Below, piece after piece: positions 38,384 to 49,539 of a stretch of DNA of 64,000 nt. Under the pieces are notes generated by a model. It was given only the letters and a program-made list of their open reading frames with translations. It had not been told where the DNA came from and did no database searches. Positions within the stretch are counted from its first letter, which is position 1, and every line of letters starts with the position of its first letter. Position numbers and translations under genes: made by a program. This stretch comes from Albifimbria verrucaria (Eukaryota > Ascomycota > Sordariomycetes > Hypocreales > Stachybotryaceae), in contig JAHREC010000016.1 of NCBI GenBank assembly GCA_020081605.1, forward strand, positions 1,302,001 through 1,366,000, read 5' to 3'.

Positions 38384-39056
38384 ATGCCGCCATCCGACGA
38401 CAGAGTAAGTGACTTGCTCCTCAACTCTCTACTTGGTGACACTCGGACTGACTCCGGGTTTTGCAGGCCGTCAGCGACGATGATGTCGAGCTCTTGTTGG
38501 GTGAGGCCGTGGACATGAACACCTTCAACCAGATCCTCGAGATGGACGACCCGGGTGACCATGAGTTCAGCTACTCTCTCGTCTTCGGCTTTTTCGAGCA
38601 GGCCGAAGAAACCTTCGAGTCCATGGACGCGGCTCTGTGAGTCCCCGCTCAGTTCCTGCCCTCGCCGCCCTCGCCGGCCGTGACCAGCCCCGTCTCGGTC
38701 CGCTGGTGTTTTGGGCCTTGTCCTTCGTCACGTAGTTTCACTCGCGAGGGAAGTGCTGTTCAATAACTGACTGTCCTCGTCTGTGCAGGGAAGAGAAGGA
38801 TCTCGAGAAGCTCTCCTCGCTCGGCCACTTTCTGAAGGGTTCGTCCGCGACGCTGGGACTCGTCAAAGTCAGGGACGGCTGTGAAAAGATCCAGCGTTTT
38901 GGCAAGAATGAGAACGTTGATGGATCGCCGGAGCCTGACTCGGACCTGTGCCTCGAGCGGATCAAGCAGGCCCTGAAGGTGGTAAAGGCCGACTACCAGG
39001 ACGTGGAGAAGTCGCTCAAGCGATACTACGAGAAGGCCAGCAAGGACGATGCTTAG
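38384..39056 (+). CDS. histidine-containing phosphotransfer (HPt) protein, Ypd1/Hpt1 type
   Basis: Relays phosphate from hybrid histidine kinases to response regulators such as Ssk1 and Skn7, upstream of the HOG MAP-kinase pathway; usually single-copy in fungi. Three exons by eye: 38384-38404, 38467-38636 and 38789-39056, with donors GTAAGT and GTGAGT and acceptors TTGCAG and GTGCAG; they join in frame to 153 codons including TAG. Start MPPSDDR. The helical bundle begins DVELLLGEAVDMNTFNQILE and the phospho-accepting His is in SLGHFLKGSSATLGL, followed by GCEKIQRFGKNEN. The C-terminus ends YYEKASKDDA. No frame break at all, in contrast to the long genes. Introns split it, so no single open frame reveals it. 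Confidence 0.93.
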
Positions 39057-41187
39057 CTGACTGAGCCCTCGACGGCTCAGGCGTTGCCTCGACGCAGCCC
39101 CAGGCTACCGCCCGCTCCCGGACGACACCCTCTTCTGCAGCATGAGAAATGATGGCTGCCACTGGGGCGACCGACGACCAGCCGGGGAGAGCAAGTCCTG
39201 GATACTAGCCGAATGCTCCCCCTTTACTTGAAGCGATTTTTTGCTTAACTTTTACATACCACTCACACTTTACGATTCGCGTGTTTTGGCTGGGGGCCTC
39301 GGGGTGGGGATGGAGATGGAGATGAAGGGCCGCGGAGCATCTGCACTGCACCTGACCCCAGGATACTGGTAGAGAGTGACGGCTTCACTGAGCATCATGA
39401 CATCCAGAATTTGGGGGTGAGGGCGCAGGAGTAGGGAATGGTGACGTGTGGACTACAGGCGGCTACCTACCATGTTGTAATGTGGCTATGATTGTAGGTA
39501 GTTGAGAGTTCAGAATGTACTGGGCTAGACTGCCAGAACAATGCCAAAGGCGTCGTCGACGACAGGTTTCTGCTGGTGTTGATGGGCACTGAGACTGAGA
39601 CTAACACCGAGACTGGCGTTGTAGAGGCCACGATGCCAGGGGCCGCCACAGCCCTACCTTGCTTGTATGGCTTTCTGTGGCGACAACCAGCACCAGCCAG
39701 ATCCGATGCATGGAACGTCGCCTCTACACAGGAGTGGCTTCGATGATTTCCGGCCATTGACGACCCCGGTCGGATGGGCTGCAGCACGACCTACCCCTTT
39801 AGTACGCGACTATCGGTGATCCTTTGCGATGATAAATTACCTTCATTTTAGCTGCTGGGCTGGCGGTTGACGGACGGGCTCAGCTCAGCTGGCGAGGCTC
39901 AACGTTTGGGGTGGGATTGCTAAAAACCACTGACGCAATGACAGGAAGGGTTATTTCCCGATGCGTATCAGCAGCGTGTCTGTGCCTCCAAGCAGAGTCA
40001 GCTTCGTATTCGAAAGGGTAGCTCTTGGCCTCTGGATGGGGCTTTTTGTCGTTTACACCCTCGGATTATACGAGTCTTTTGCTTTCGTGTCTCGACACAG
40101 CTTGAGGCTTTCGACCCAGCACAGTTGGGAGTTTACACGGTGCTCGTCGTCGTCGCGCGTTTGGCTCGGGAAAAAGGTGTACGACATCACTATTGTCGTC
40201 ATCCGGCCTTGTCCCTCTGGAGGGGCATAATTAGCTCTGGGCGGGGAGGGGCGCGATCTACGGTCGATGTAAGGTGACGTTGGTTAGCCGGAGGCGCACT
40301 GGTTTGCTCCGAGAAGGGAGAGGGGGTCGCGCCAGATCGAGCCCCACGAGTGCTTAGAATTACAATAACTTATCCAGTAAGGTAAGGGGATATTATTCCC
40401 AGGCTTGCAAGCGCCGTGGTTGCTCTGCCATTTGTTCGACGTTGGGCTGCAGCTCTCGCTAATCTGGAAATCTTGGGTTCGTTGTTTAATAATTATTGAA
40501 TACTGTATTTTCTTTTTCTTTTTTTCCCTCTCTTTTCTTTTTTTTTTTTTAACATCTTCCCTCTAACCCAGCGTGGAAATAATCCCTAATATTAGCTGCA
40601 CCAGGACCAAGATATTTGTGGCTGGCTTAGACTATTTTATCGCCTGGGGTTTAGAACCATGGCGGCCCCTGTTGATCTGGTCAAGTGCGAATGCTTGTAG
40701 TATCTAAGCCTTTTTTACTTCGTTTTACCTACGTCGATGTGCCGGCGTTTGAGGCTGAGAATTTTTTTAGTCAAGGCAGGAATATTGTCGGCTATGGGGG
40801 CGTTGGAACAGCTTCTCCACAGGCAGGCAGAGAAGGTTGTGATCGGATAAAACTCATTTGGGGTTTTGTGGTCCTAATATCTGCAACTAGTAGGTTAGGG
40901 TGATCTTATATTGAATTATTGTGACACGACGTCTTCTCAGCGGTGGAACCAATATTTCGAGATTAATTTACTGGCATTCTACCACGGTTCTATCTGTTCA
41001 CCTCATTGCTATGCTATAGCTTCAAGATGTGCTTTATTTCGTTTAAAGCGTCAAGTTAACCTTGTAGGTCGAAGTGTAAGTGTCTTCACTCCGCGTAACA
41101 AGTACACGTTCATCATCAACCTAATGTCGGTGTATATCTCAAAATGTTTGGCTAATCCACTTGATAAAAAGCCAAAGCACTGCATTC
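39057..41187. other. intergenic region, transition from GC-rich to AT-rich DNA
   Basis: 2.1 kb with no supported gene. Composition shifts visibly toward A+T from about 40.3 kb. A polypyrimidine tract lies at about 40508-40550. Marks the left edge of the accessory block. Confidence 0.5.
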
Positions 41188-44100
41188 TCAATCCTCCTCT
41201 TCCTTCTTCACCACAATATCACACCAAAGGCGGTGGCCAAACCGTACGCCACTTTTCGTAACTAACCGCCAGTACGAGATGAATCTTCCTCCCGGGGCGG
41301 GCTGCGGAGATACACGGTGAAGCTGGCCTCCTGACCGGGTTCAACCAAATTGCTTGTAGCAGCTGACATGTTATAGGGTTTCAGGTCGCCGGTAGAAGAC
41401 GTCTCCTGAAGCTCCGGCCGGCCCATGGAGTTTCCACTGATGAATATGAGCATGCACCCTGAAGGCCATGGGATATCGCCATCATTGCGAAGTACCCAGG
41501 TCTGCTCAAAGTCCATGTCTGGTGCCATGACCGTACCATCAATGATGGTATCGCTCTTGAAGATAGAGACGAGGCTTTTATCAGCCGCTGGTGCGTCTTG
41601 AGTAGCGACTTTCCCCTCAGCTTCTCCATCTGTAGACTTTGACACATCTCCACGCTTGGCTTGGGATGTTTTGGCCAATGTGGCTGCCGTATCATTGTAC
41701 TTGCGTAATAAAGCCTGTAAAGCCTTCAGACGGTCATGATCCCTCACATCAGCCTTGGCTCCCTTTTCCTGTATTCTGCGAATAAGTATATTACTCGCAT
41801 CCGTTATAGCTGTTGAAGTATGGATCGGACTATTATTATCAACCGCATGTAGAAAATTGCCTTTCTCCAATAGAAGCAAGGAAATTGCATTATGCCCGTT
41901 CTCCACGGCTATAGAGAGGGGGTTCGCTCATTATCGTCGACTGGGTCCAAATAAGCACCCTTCTCTAGGAGAAGCCGCACAGCAGCGAGATTCCCATTCT
42001 CCACTGCCCATGCTAGAGGCGTTGAACCAGATATATCCTTGGCATCTAATTCAGCCCCTTTGTCAATCAAAAGCTTGGTAACTACTGCGTCACCAGTTTC
42101 GGTAGACCACGAAAGCGGCGTTCTACCGGAGCCACTTCTTGAATTCACATCCGCTCCTCTCTCCAGGAGTAGTTTGACCACAGAAACCTTTCCATTCTCG
42201 ACTGCTAGCGAAAGTGCTGTTTGGCCATAGGAGCTGACTGCTTCAATCTGGGCCCCTCGATCTAGCAAAAGCTTGACGACGGGCTCATGTCCGGTCTGCG
42301 CAGCCCACGACAGGGGGTCCGTCCATAGCCGCTCCTAGATTCAATGTTGGCTCCTCTGTCAAGGAGAAGTCGTGCCACCTCCACGTTGCCATTCTCTGCA
42401 GCCCAAGCAAGAGGTGTCTGACTGGATGTGCTATTCGATTCGATATCAGCACCATCATGGAGCAAAAGGTCTACGACTGACAGATTCCCATTCTCGGTGG
42501 CGTATGAGAGGGGCGTTCGACCGGAGTCACTTTTTGATTCAATATCGGCACCGGCGCTTAGTAGACGCCGCACGACTGCGTCATGTCCATGCTGTGCTGC
42601 AACTGAAAGCGGCGTTTGACCGGAATTATTCAGTGATTCAATGTCAGCTTCTTTGCCGATTAGCCATTGCACGGCCGCAGTGTGGCCGTTTTGTGCTGCA
42701 ATTGACAGCGGTGTTTGCCCAAATGTTTCCTCTTTTGTATCTACCTTGGCTCCGGACTCAATTAAATGTTGTATTATGGCCAAGTTCCCGTTCTCTGCAG
42801 CCCATGATGCGGGTGTCCTACCCCAGCTGTCCTTCAGTTCTATGACACCCTGGTCTTCAATTAAGAGGCGATCAAGTCCGAAAATCGCTGCCAAATGTAA
42901 TCGTGTAAGCCTTCTAGGGTATCGTTGACTGTCTTCCATGCCAGCAAAGAGAGCTTGTACGGAGGCTTCAATCAACATGTAGTTTGCCAAGAAGTTTCGT
43001 ACCTGGGGTGTTATTTCCTCACAATAACGAAACCAATTTTGTGACGCATATTTGTAAAAGGGATGAAGTTGCAGGCGCTCCGCGAACGCTTCATTGGACC
43101 TGCATGGTCCTGTAAGGAACTCCGTAGACATGAGACAGTGCAGGCTGACCCCTAGGATCTTGTCATCCGCACCTTGGAACAATGGCCGGTTGGTTAATAT
43201 CTCTTTGTTCTCATAAATCATTTGGATAGCGTTGCTCTTTTCGAAAATTAAGCCCATACAAGATGATATAATTGTGTCAATATCATGGAAGTTCCCGTCG
43301 AATTGAACGGCATATCGGAGTTCTGTGGGGCTCAATGGTTGCTTTACGTGACTGACCCATGACAGAGCTTGCAATGCCACGCCCCTGAGATCTGCAGGCT
43401 GATTATGAATGCGTGACATGACTCCATCTAATGTTTGATCTCGGTTGCTGGAGCGACTTTCCAGGTCATCTTTATCAACCAGTGCATTCTGCGACGGCAT
43501 AATCTTCCAATGTTCGGGTTCGGCCAGAAGCGGATCTTTACCAACCAGTGCATTCTGCGACGGCATAAACTTCCAATGTTCGGGTTCGGCCAGAAGCGGA
43601 ATATCAGGAAACTCTTGCTCTGTAACAGTGACATGGTCCAAGAAGACTTCTGTGGAAGGTATATCGTCAAACATGTCTATGTTGCATACGCCCACTGACT
43701 CCCGAGAAATGCTGGGATCCCCTTGGTTGCTAGCTTCTTCAGAAGCGTACAGCGTGCTGTTTCTATCCTGATCATCATCTAAGTACGACAATGAAAGGAA
43801 AGCGAGCGATTTGAGATGCTTCGCTATATGTTCCCACAACAGCTGGTATGGCTTGTCTTTGATGCATACCTCCACATTTGGCGGTATACAATCGCACAGG
43901 GGCACACAAAAGAGTCTCTTGTTCCTATGCGCCTATTTCGGCGAAGTCGACCTTGCAACTGCGACAATGTCATCAAGTCACCATGAGATTCTTTGAGATG
44001 ATCGAAATATATAGTCTTCTCCTCAAACTCCATATAAGTGGCTTCAGAATCAGACTGCTGGGTGCAGTAGTTACAATACCACTTCTCAGTGTGGATACTC

Positions 44101-45282
44101 TGAGTCCAATTCCAGGAGTGCCTCGTTTGCATATGATTTACCCATTCGTTTTTGCTGATGAAGAAGAGCGGAGGCGTCAAGCATTCTTCTGAAATACACA
44201 CGAATGGTTCAAGGTCGTGGTCAACATGAGATCTGCAGACAAGTTAGGCAAGTCTTTCTTCACATATGACCCAGTTCAACCACGTACATCCAGGAGCTCT
44301 GAGACATTTCAGAGACTTTCAAAGGTGCAGAGCAAATGGAGCAAGGTTGCCAAGTTTTGTTACTTCCTAGTTTCGGGGCTTGGGATAGCTGTAGACTTCG
44401 CGTCCCCCAGGTACAGTCGAGCCTCTGCTGCTGACGGAGCTTAACGAGACTTTTGGCTTCTGCTTGAGCCGCAATACTGCAGACGGCGTCATCTCAGAGG
44501 GTAGTGTATCAGAAAGCTGAGGGACTTCAAGCTTCTTCGGGGTGTGTACTGCTTGAATAGAGTGCTCCCTCGCTACCCTTCTCGCTCTCCGTAGTACTCA
44601 TCTCCGGAACATCTTCCATATCCCGTCGCCAAGCCAGTTTCGTATTATGCTCTTGCATGTATTGCAGAGCCTTTCCTCTCATGTGAACGGAATTGGCAAT
44701 CTGGCTGCAAAGGCTTTTCCTCGCATGGGGATACCTTCTTTGTACGAGGTCCACCAGATGCTGCGGCTCATCATCAATCGAGTCCGAGGCACCATGCTTC
44801 GAAAGGCGATTCTGGTGTTTCGGACGTCGTATACTTACTGACAGGGTAAGTAGACGGTTGATTCCACTGTCCACGGTGGGCAAGCCTGGACTCGTATCTG
44901 GGAAGTCTTGTGCTTTTCCTGGAACACTCGCTGACCAGAAGTTAGTAGATTTCTACCAATCGTGTATTGATAAGCATATACCCCATTCAAGATTTTCTTG
45001 TATCATATATAACAACTCGACAACCATGTCTCTGATCTCAGGATGATTGGCCAGTCGGGCATCAAGAGATGCCCTTGGTGCAGCGAATGCGCCGATATAG
45101 GCAGCCCATAAGTTAAAACGCCCACGCAACTCTTCCGTGGCTCTATCTCCATGCTGGGCGTTTAAATTGTGCTGGAATTGGGTTAAGCAGTTTTTGGCAG
45201 CAACATATATTGCTTCACTCGCCCCATAATCGTTAGCTGTCTGGGATGCGACTTCAGGTTCATTGAGGCTCTTCTCTGACAT
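41188..45282 (-). CDS. multidomain ankyrin receptor: N-terminal helical domain, C2H2 fingers, NACHT-associated winged helix, ankyrin repeats, NBR1 Ig-like domain
   Basis: Likely signalling receptor of the fungal NLR-associated kind. From ATG at 45282 (MSEKSLNEPEVAS), the N-terminal segment contains FNLWAAYIGAFAAPRASLDA, a signature of fungal proteins that carry C2H2 fingers next to such receptors. An intron (GTATAT...GTCAG) ends near 44890. C2H2-like units follow (about 44200-43850: PFVCISEECL...HMQTRH; WYCNYC...HLKESH; CPLCDC...HIAKH). About 43440-43100 resembles the winged helix that normally follows NACHT (ALSWVSHVKQPLSPTELRYA), but no Walker A NACHT is visible. Eleven or twelve ankyrin repeats of 33-34 aa (RTPLSWAAENGN type) span about 42920-41800. 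The C-terminal domain (about 41590-41188) matches the NBR1/FW Ig-like fold: FEQTWVLRNDGDIPWPSG, then, after one break near 41290, RFISYWRLVTKSG...HRLWCDIVV. Frame breaks also near 44530, 44410-44190, 43905, 42310 and 41920. Treated as one gene; the 44190-44530 join is the weakest. Confidence 0.72.
43469..43600. repeat. 66-bp tandem duplication inside the ankyrin receptor gene
   Basis: Two adjacent 66-bp units (43469-43534 and 43535-43600) differ at two positions by direct comparison. They encode two copies of a 22-residue segment containing LLAEPEHWK and MPSQNALV, in the linker between the zinc fingers and the winged-helix region. The in-frame length and near identity point to a recent duplication. 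Confidence 0.93.
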
Positions 45283-45667
45283 CTGTTCGTAACAGCGCGT
45301 GCGGAAGGTCAAGCTCAATCACCGCGTTGACTTTGGATTCCCAACTGCAAAAGAATTTATATGAATATGATTATAGTCAAAGTCAACTTGAGCTTTCCTA
45401 CTGCATAGCGATAACAAGGCAAAGAGACATGAATGAAAACTCAAATGCCTCGCAGCTACTATCAGTTTCCGCTGATCAGATGAGGGGAGGGCATATGTCG
45501 AAGGATGAGGATAAACCAATCACGGTGAAGCCCTGCAGATTCCTTCAGAACAGCTCTGCATCGCCACGCTTCGCAACGGCTGATGCATTTCTGCCTGGGC
45601 AATATCAGGAGAGGCTCGCCGGCTTACCTCTGTCAACTATCCGACTGCTAGAGCCTCATTGACAACA
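45283..45667. promoter_or_regulatory. compact divergent promoter of the ankyrin receptor and DUF7580-like genes
   Basis: Only about 385 bases separate the ATG of the minus-strand ankyrin receptor from the ATG of the plus-strand DUF7580-like gene, so the two probably share control elements. No specific binding site is claimed. Confidence 0.55.
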
Positions 45668-47629
45668 ATGTCAGCACATAGCCCTGATGTATCTCTCTGG
45701 GACAAACTCAACGCTATTTTTCGATGTGATAGGCGTGTTCGTCCAAGCCTTACCGTCTCCCCAGACCGTTCCCGCAACCATGACGGTCACCAAATGGATA
45801 AAGAGGATCGGATTAACCGAAACAATGCCATTACATCATTGAGATTTGAGGTGCAAGATTTACCACGGGTATTTACAGAAGAGCGTGCTACATTTGATCT
45901 GCCGAACGAAGACTTTGGTTCTGCAAAAGATGCGCTCGAGGACATCCTCGTGTTGATGGATGATCTTGTCGATAATGGCATTTTGGCTCACAATGAACAA
46001 CATGCCGTAAGTCTGTTTCTAAGCACTTAATCTCAGAGAAAGCGTACTCCAACAATATTTTCTATTGAATAGAACCACATGTCCGGGCTTTCTCTTGACC
46101 ATGAACGAACTTGGTGGCTAACAATTACATAGTCTCGTTCAGTAATGAATCCACACCTTTCAAAGCTATGTTTATTACAAGCTATACTTCAAGTACACAA
46201 GCAAACCATCCAAATACAAAGTTCAGAGCGCCTATCTCAGGAAGCACTCAAATGGGTCAAATATCCGGCCAGAGACGCCTTACTCGTTTACTACCGTAAG
46301 ATAACAAAGCAGGCGGAGAGTTTCAACAATACTATGAGGCGTGTGTACGAGGGGCATCTAGCTAAAATTGAATCCGAACTTGCTCAATTCGGGACGGCTC
46401 AGATCTATCAGCCCGCCTACCAGACTCAAAGCAGTGTCAAATATGAGGAGCGCAGAGCTCAGGAAGATATCCGCGATGCAGCTAAAGTCGGCGAGACAGT
46501 TCACGCCATTACCAGAGTGTTCACGGCCATGTCTGAACCTTGCAACCCACCACATTTGGCGTATATAAGACTTTCTGGATTTGAGCAGCCTGAGGTAGAA
46601 ATGCTCGTTTCGATGTGTGGTGGAACCACCAAGCTGTCACGGTGGCATCTTGTCCACTGGGCGAAAGAAACTGAACAACTTCCACGAATAAGGGACAACA
46701 AGACTTTTTGTTCGACCTTAAGAGATTCACGCAAGATCAAGACTCGACTGCGAATTTCTTTAAAAGCAGATGGCTCATGGGAATCCATCAAATCAACAGA
46801 GCGAATTCAAGAGGCCGCTGCTCCTAAGCTAACCCTGGATGATTGCCTCACGGGAAAAGACAGTCAAGTATCTTCAAGCGCATTAGCTCAATTAACTCTA
46901 AAAGATATTCTGCGACTATCACTTAAGATATCAAGGTCCCTCCTTTATCTACTCGGGACACCACTAAGCCGAAACACTTGGACAACCGAAACAATTTACA
47001 TGACTCAAATCGCTCAGGAGCTGTCTGAGCTTGAGTCTCGGTTCGAACCTTATATATGCGCAAATATGTCTGATTTTATTACAGAGCATGATTTTGAAGA
47101 CTCTTTGGGTATAAAGGCTGCTCTTGTTCATCTGGCGCTGCTTCTCTGGGAGCTATTTTTGGACGGAGGGTCGATGTGCGGGAGGAAGACATGGAAGAGG
47201 ACGAAGACAGTGAGGACGAGAGTGATATCGTGTCAAAGTTCAACGCTCTCAACCGTGAACAGATCCTTTCAAAGCACCGCTTTCTTCAACCGCAGCTTGT
47301 GGCGATTGTGGGCAAATGCCTTGACTTGTACTGTCAGGCACATAGCGTCGACTTGGCCTTTCGAACCGACTTTTACTGGGGATCGTGAGACCGCTTTCCA
47401 AATACTTGGAAACTTATAGTTTCTCCGTAAACAATTCAGGGCAGGAGTCTGAGTTTGGCCGTGGTGATAGCCTACAACACTTCGCGGCACGGCTTGATCT
47501 GAAAGAAGCCTCTCTGACGAGACTATACCCGGTGATGGAGCACGAGGAATCACGACAACATGATTTGACATCGAATTATTTGAGCACTATGAAGCAGTCT
47601 GGGTCTTTTTCTACGGATACTCGATTTTG
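45668..47629 (+). CDS. DUF7580-like fungal protein (helical N-terminus, putative cell-death/incompatibility-associated)
   Basis: Exon 1 starts MSAHSPDVSLWDKLN at 45668 and ends at a GTAAGT donor after NEQHA (about 46007). One or two short introns follow, to about 46135, where the long frame containing SERLSQEALKWVKYPARDAL begins. That helical segment resembles the region before DUF7580 in fungal proteins. The stretch LTLKDILRLSLKISRSLLYL with TWTTETIYM and the later ALVHLALLLWELFLDG fit the kinase-lobe-like DUF7580 pattern (inference from memory). Breaks near 47175 (into REEDMEEDEDSEDE) and in the G run at 47381-47384 are each repaired by one base. It ends with TGA at about 47627-47629. Divergent from the ankyrin receptor. 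Molecular activity unknown. Confidence 0.55.
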
Positions 47630-47885
47630 ATATTGGCAGCGGTGCGACAGCATGGTATCGGGGTTATTTTGTCTTGCGATAGACCACCTTAATAGTACAT
47701 AGTAAAATATCGAGCATTAAACATTTATAGCCTCCTTTATCTGATATTAACTACTTCTAACAAACATCAGTGATATTTTGTTGTTTATCCAAAGATTTGG
47801 TGAACATTTCTGACAATTTAGTGGCATCCTTTCTTCAAACTCGTGGCCTATGGCCTTCCCCATATTTTCGACATCATAGCTCAAT
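47630..47885. terminator. convergent 3' flanks of the DUF7580-like and GNAT genes
   Basis: Short AT-rich gap with no gene; the two flanking genes end toward each other here. Confidence 0.5.
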
Positions 47886-48445
47886 TCAATCTGCCAACTT
47901 CTCCAAAGACTCCTCTCCACCCTCATTACTCTTAGCGACTCTAGCGTCTTCGCACCCAAGCTCTTGTAGAAGCCAATACTCTTTTCATTCCAGGTCACGG
48001 CCGACCAGTCAAGTCGTACACCGTCTGAACGGAGCACTTCTCTTGCTACAGCGCGCATCAGCTTCGTTCCATAGCCCTTGTTACGATCAGGCTCCTGATG
48101 AATAGATCTTCCATGTATATTCCTGAACGTGCACGCCAAGAGCTGTAGTTATGATAGTACAATAGAAAGCCAGCGGGCTCGCCGTTGTCGTTGAAGATCA
48201 ACATCACACGGGCGGGACGTGTCGAGGTGGCTAGGTTTAACTCTGGTGGGCCGAACGTCATGGTCTCAGCGAGCTTCTCTTCTGTTGCTTCGAAGTTGTC
48301 TAGATCTTTCTCGTAGATTGCATGTTCTTTAAGAAGCTGAAAAACCAGGGGCACATCTTCAGATCAATTAGTTGATTGTGACCAGGAACGAGCACCTTCA
48401 ACTACCTTCTTGATTCGCGAAACGAATTACAGGTTCGGCAGGCAT
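47886..48445 (-). CDS. GNAT-family N-acetyltransferase
   Basis: Acetyl-CoA-dependent N-acetyltransferase, closest in pattern to diamine (spermidine/spermine) acetyltransferases. Exon 1 (48445-48406) encodes MPAEPVIRFANQE. A short intron (GTAGTT...CTGAAG, 48405-48357) precedes DVPLVFQLLKEHAIYEKDLD. Further motifs are GEPAGFLLYYHNYSSW, IYMEDLF, then, after one missing T near 48104, HQEPDRNKGYGTKLMRAVA, which is acetyl-CoA-binding motif A, and VTWNEKSIGFYKSLGAK, motif B. One more break near 47900 leads to the end LEKLAD and TGA at 47886-47888. About 170 aa, typical of SSAT-type enzymes. Substrate is inference. Confidence 0.88.
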
Positions 48446-49539
48446 ACTTGCAGTGAGGAGAGCAAGAGAGTTGCATTATGAGAGAATGTTGCGGGGTTCC
48501 TTTCAAATTTTTATGAGGAAATCCGCATGCATCAAGATAGGCTGTGCCTAACCGTGGGTTACATGAATGACCATGGCTTCTGTCTAAGGAACCAGATACG
48601 TTCAGAAGCCTACTTCTCCCTCCAGATATGATATTAAAAACTATTACTATTATTGTGACCGTAACATATATCAAATTATGGCTGCATTCTAAGGATGACA
48701 AAATAGAATCTATTCATCTTAGACAATGAAGTTAGGCTTGTTCTTACTCGACTAGGTCTTGATGGATTCCAACGATTAATTGGGCTCCGAAATACAATTT
48801 AGAAGTCAAGTACATAATGAGTACCTAATTTTTACATTTATTTTTCAGCCTCAGCAGGAAGTCCATGCACTCGTCTACCATTGATCACCGAGCTGCGTAA
48901 GATGAGCCGAGCTTCGGTGCATTTTCCAGCTTACGATAATATTTATGCGCCCTGCACCTCAGCCGCAGAACGGCGATCTGTGACGATCAAGCACTGGCTA
49001 TTGATCACGATCGGAGAATATAACTGGAGAGACATGATGAATCAGGTTATTCAAATATGGCGAAGGCCAATTCCCCATGAATGCTTCTATCTACCTCGGC
49101 ATGTGATGTGTCAACTACCTATACATCAAGAGTGTCAAGTCTACTGCCTCTTTGTAGTTCTGATACCAAATGAGCTTCAGTAAATGCCCTCTGGAGCAAG
49201 TCCCCATTTAATATGCATTGTGATGGTTTATTGATGGTAAGCCTATTTGGACACTTTTTGCAGCTCGTGGAAGCATGATGATGAGGCTTTGCATCGCTTC
49301 AAGCAATTTTACCAATAAATCCACGCCAAGTCTTGCCCAGGAGGGCCGAGTCAGGGTCCTATTCGCTGGCTTTGGCAGCTAGTGGTTGCATGCTGTAGTC
49401 CAGATGACATTCTGCAGCAGGAGCTGCCTTAACTCATCGTTGATAGGGCATGCCCGTCGAAGGGTTTTATTCTTTTTGTAAAATCTCAATCAAGAGGGTC
49501 GCAGCGGAATCCTTCAGTCGTTCTCATGATAGTCCGGAT
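48446..49539. other. AT-rich intergenic region
   Basis: 1.1 kb without a supported gene. The open frame at 48881-49183 has no domain signature. It probably contains the promoters of the GNAT gene (minus strand) and of the aminotransferase-like gene (plus strand). Confidence 0.45.

Noticed and set aside
40896..40910. TTAGGG-like hexamer as a telomere trace
   Set aside because: A single copy only, no tandem array anywhere in the window.
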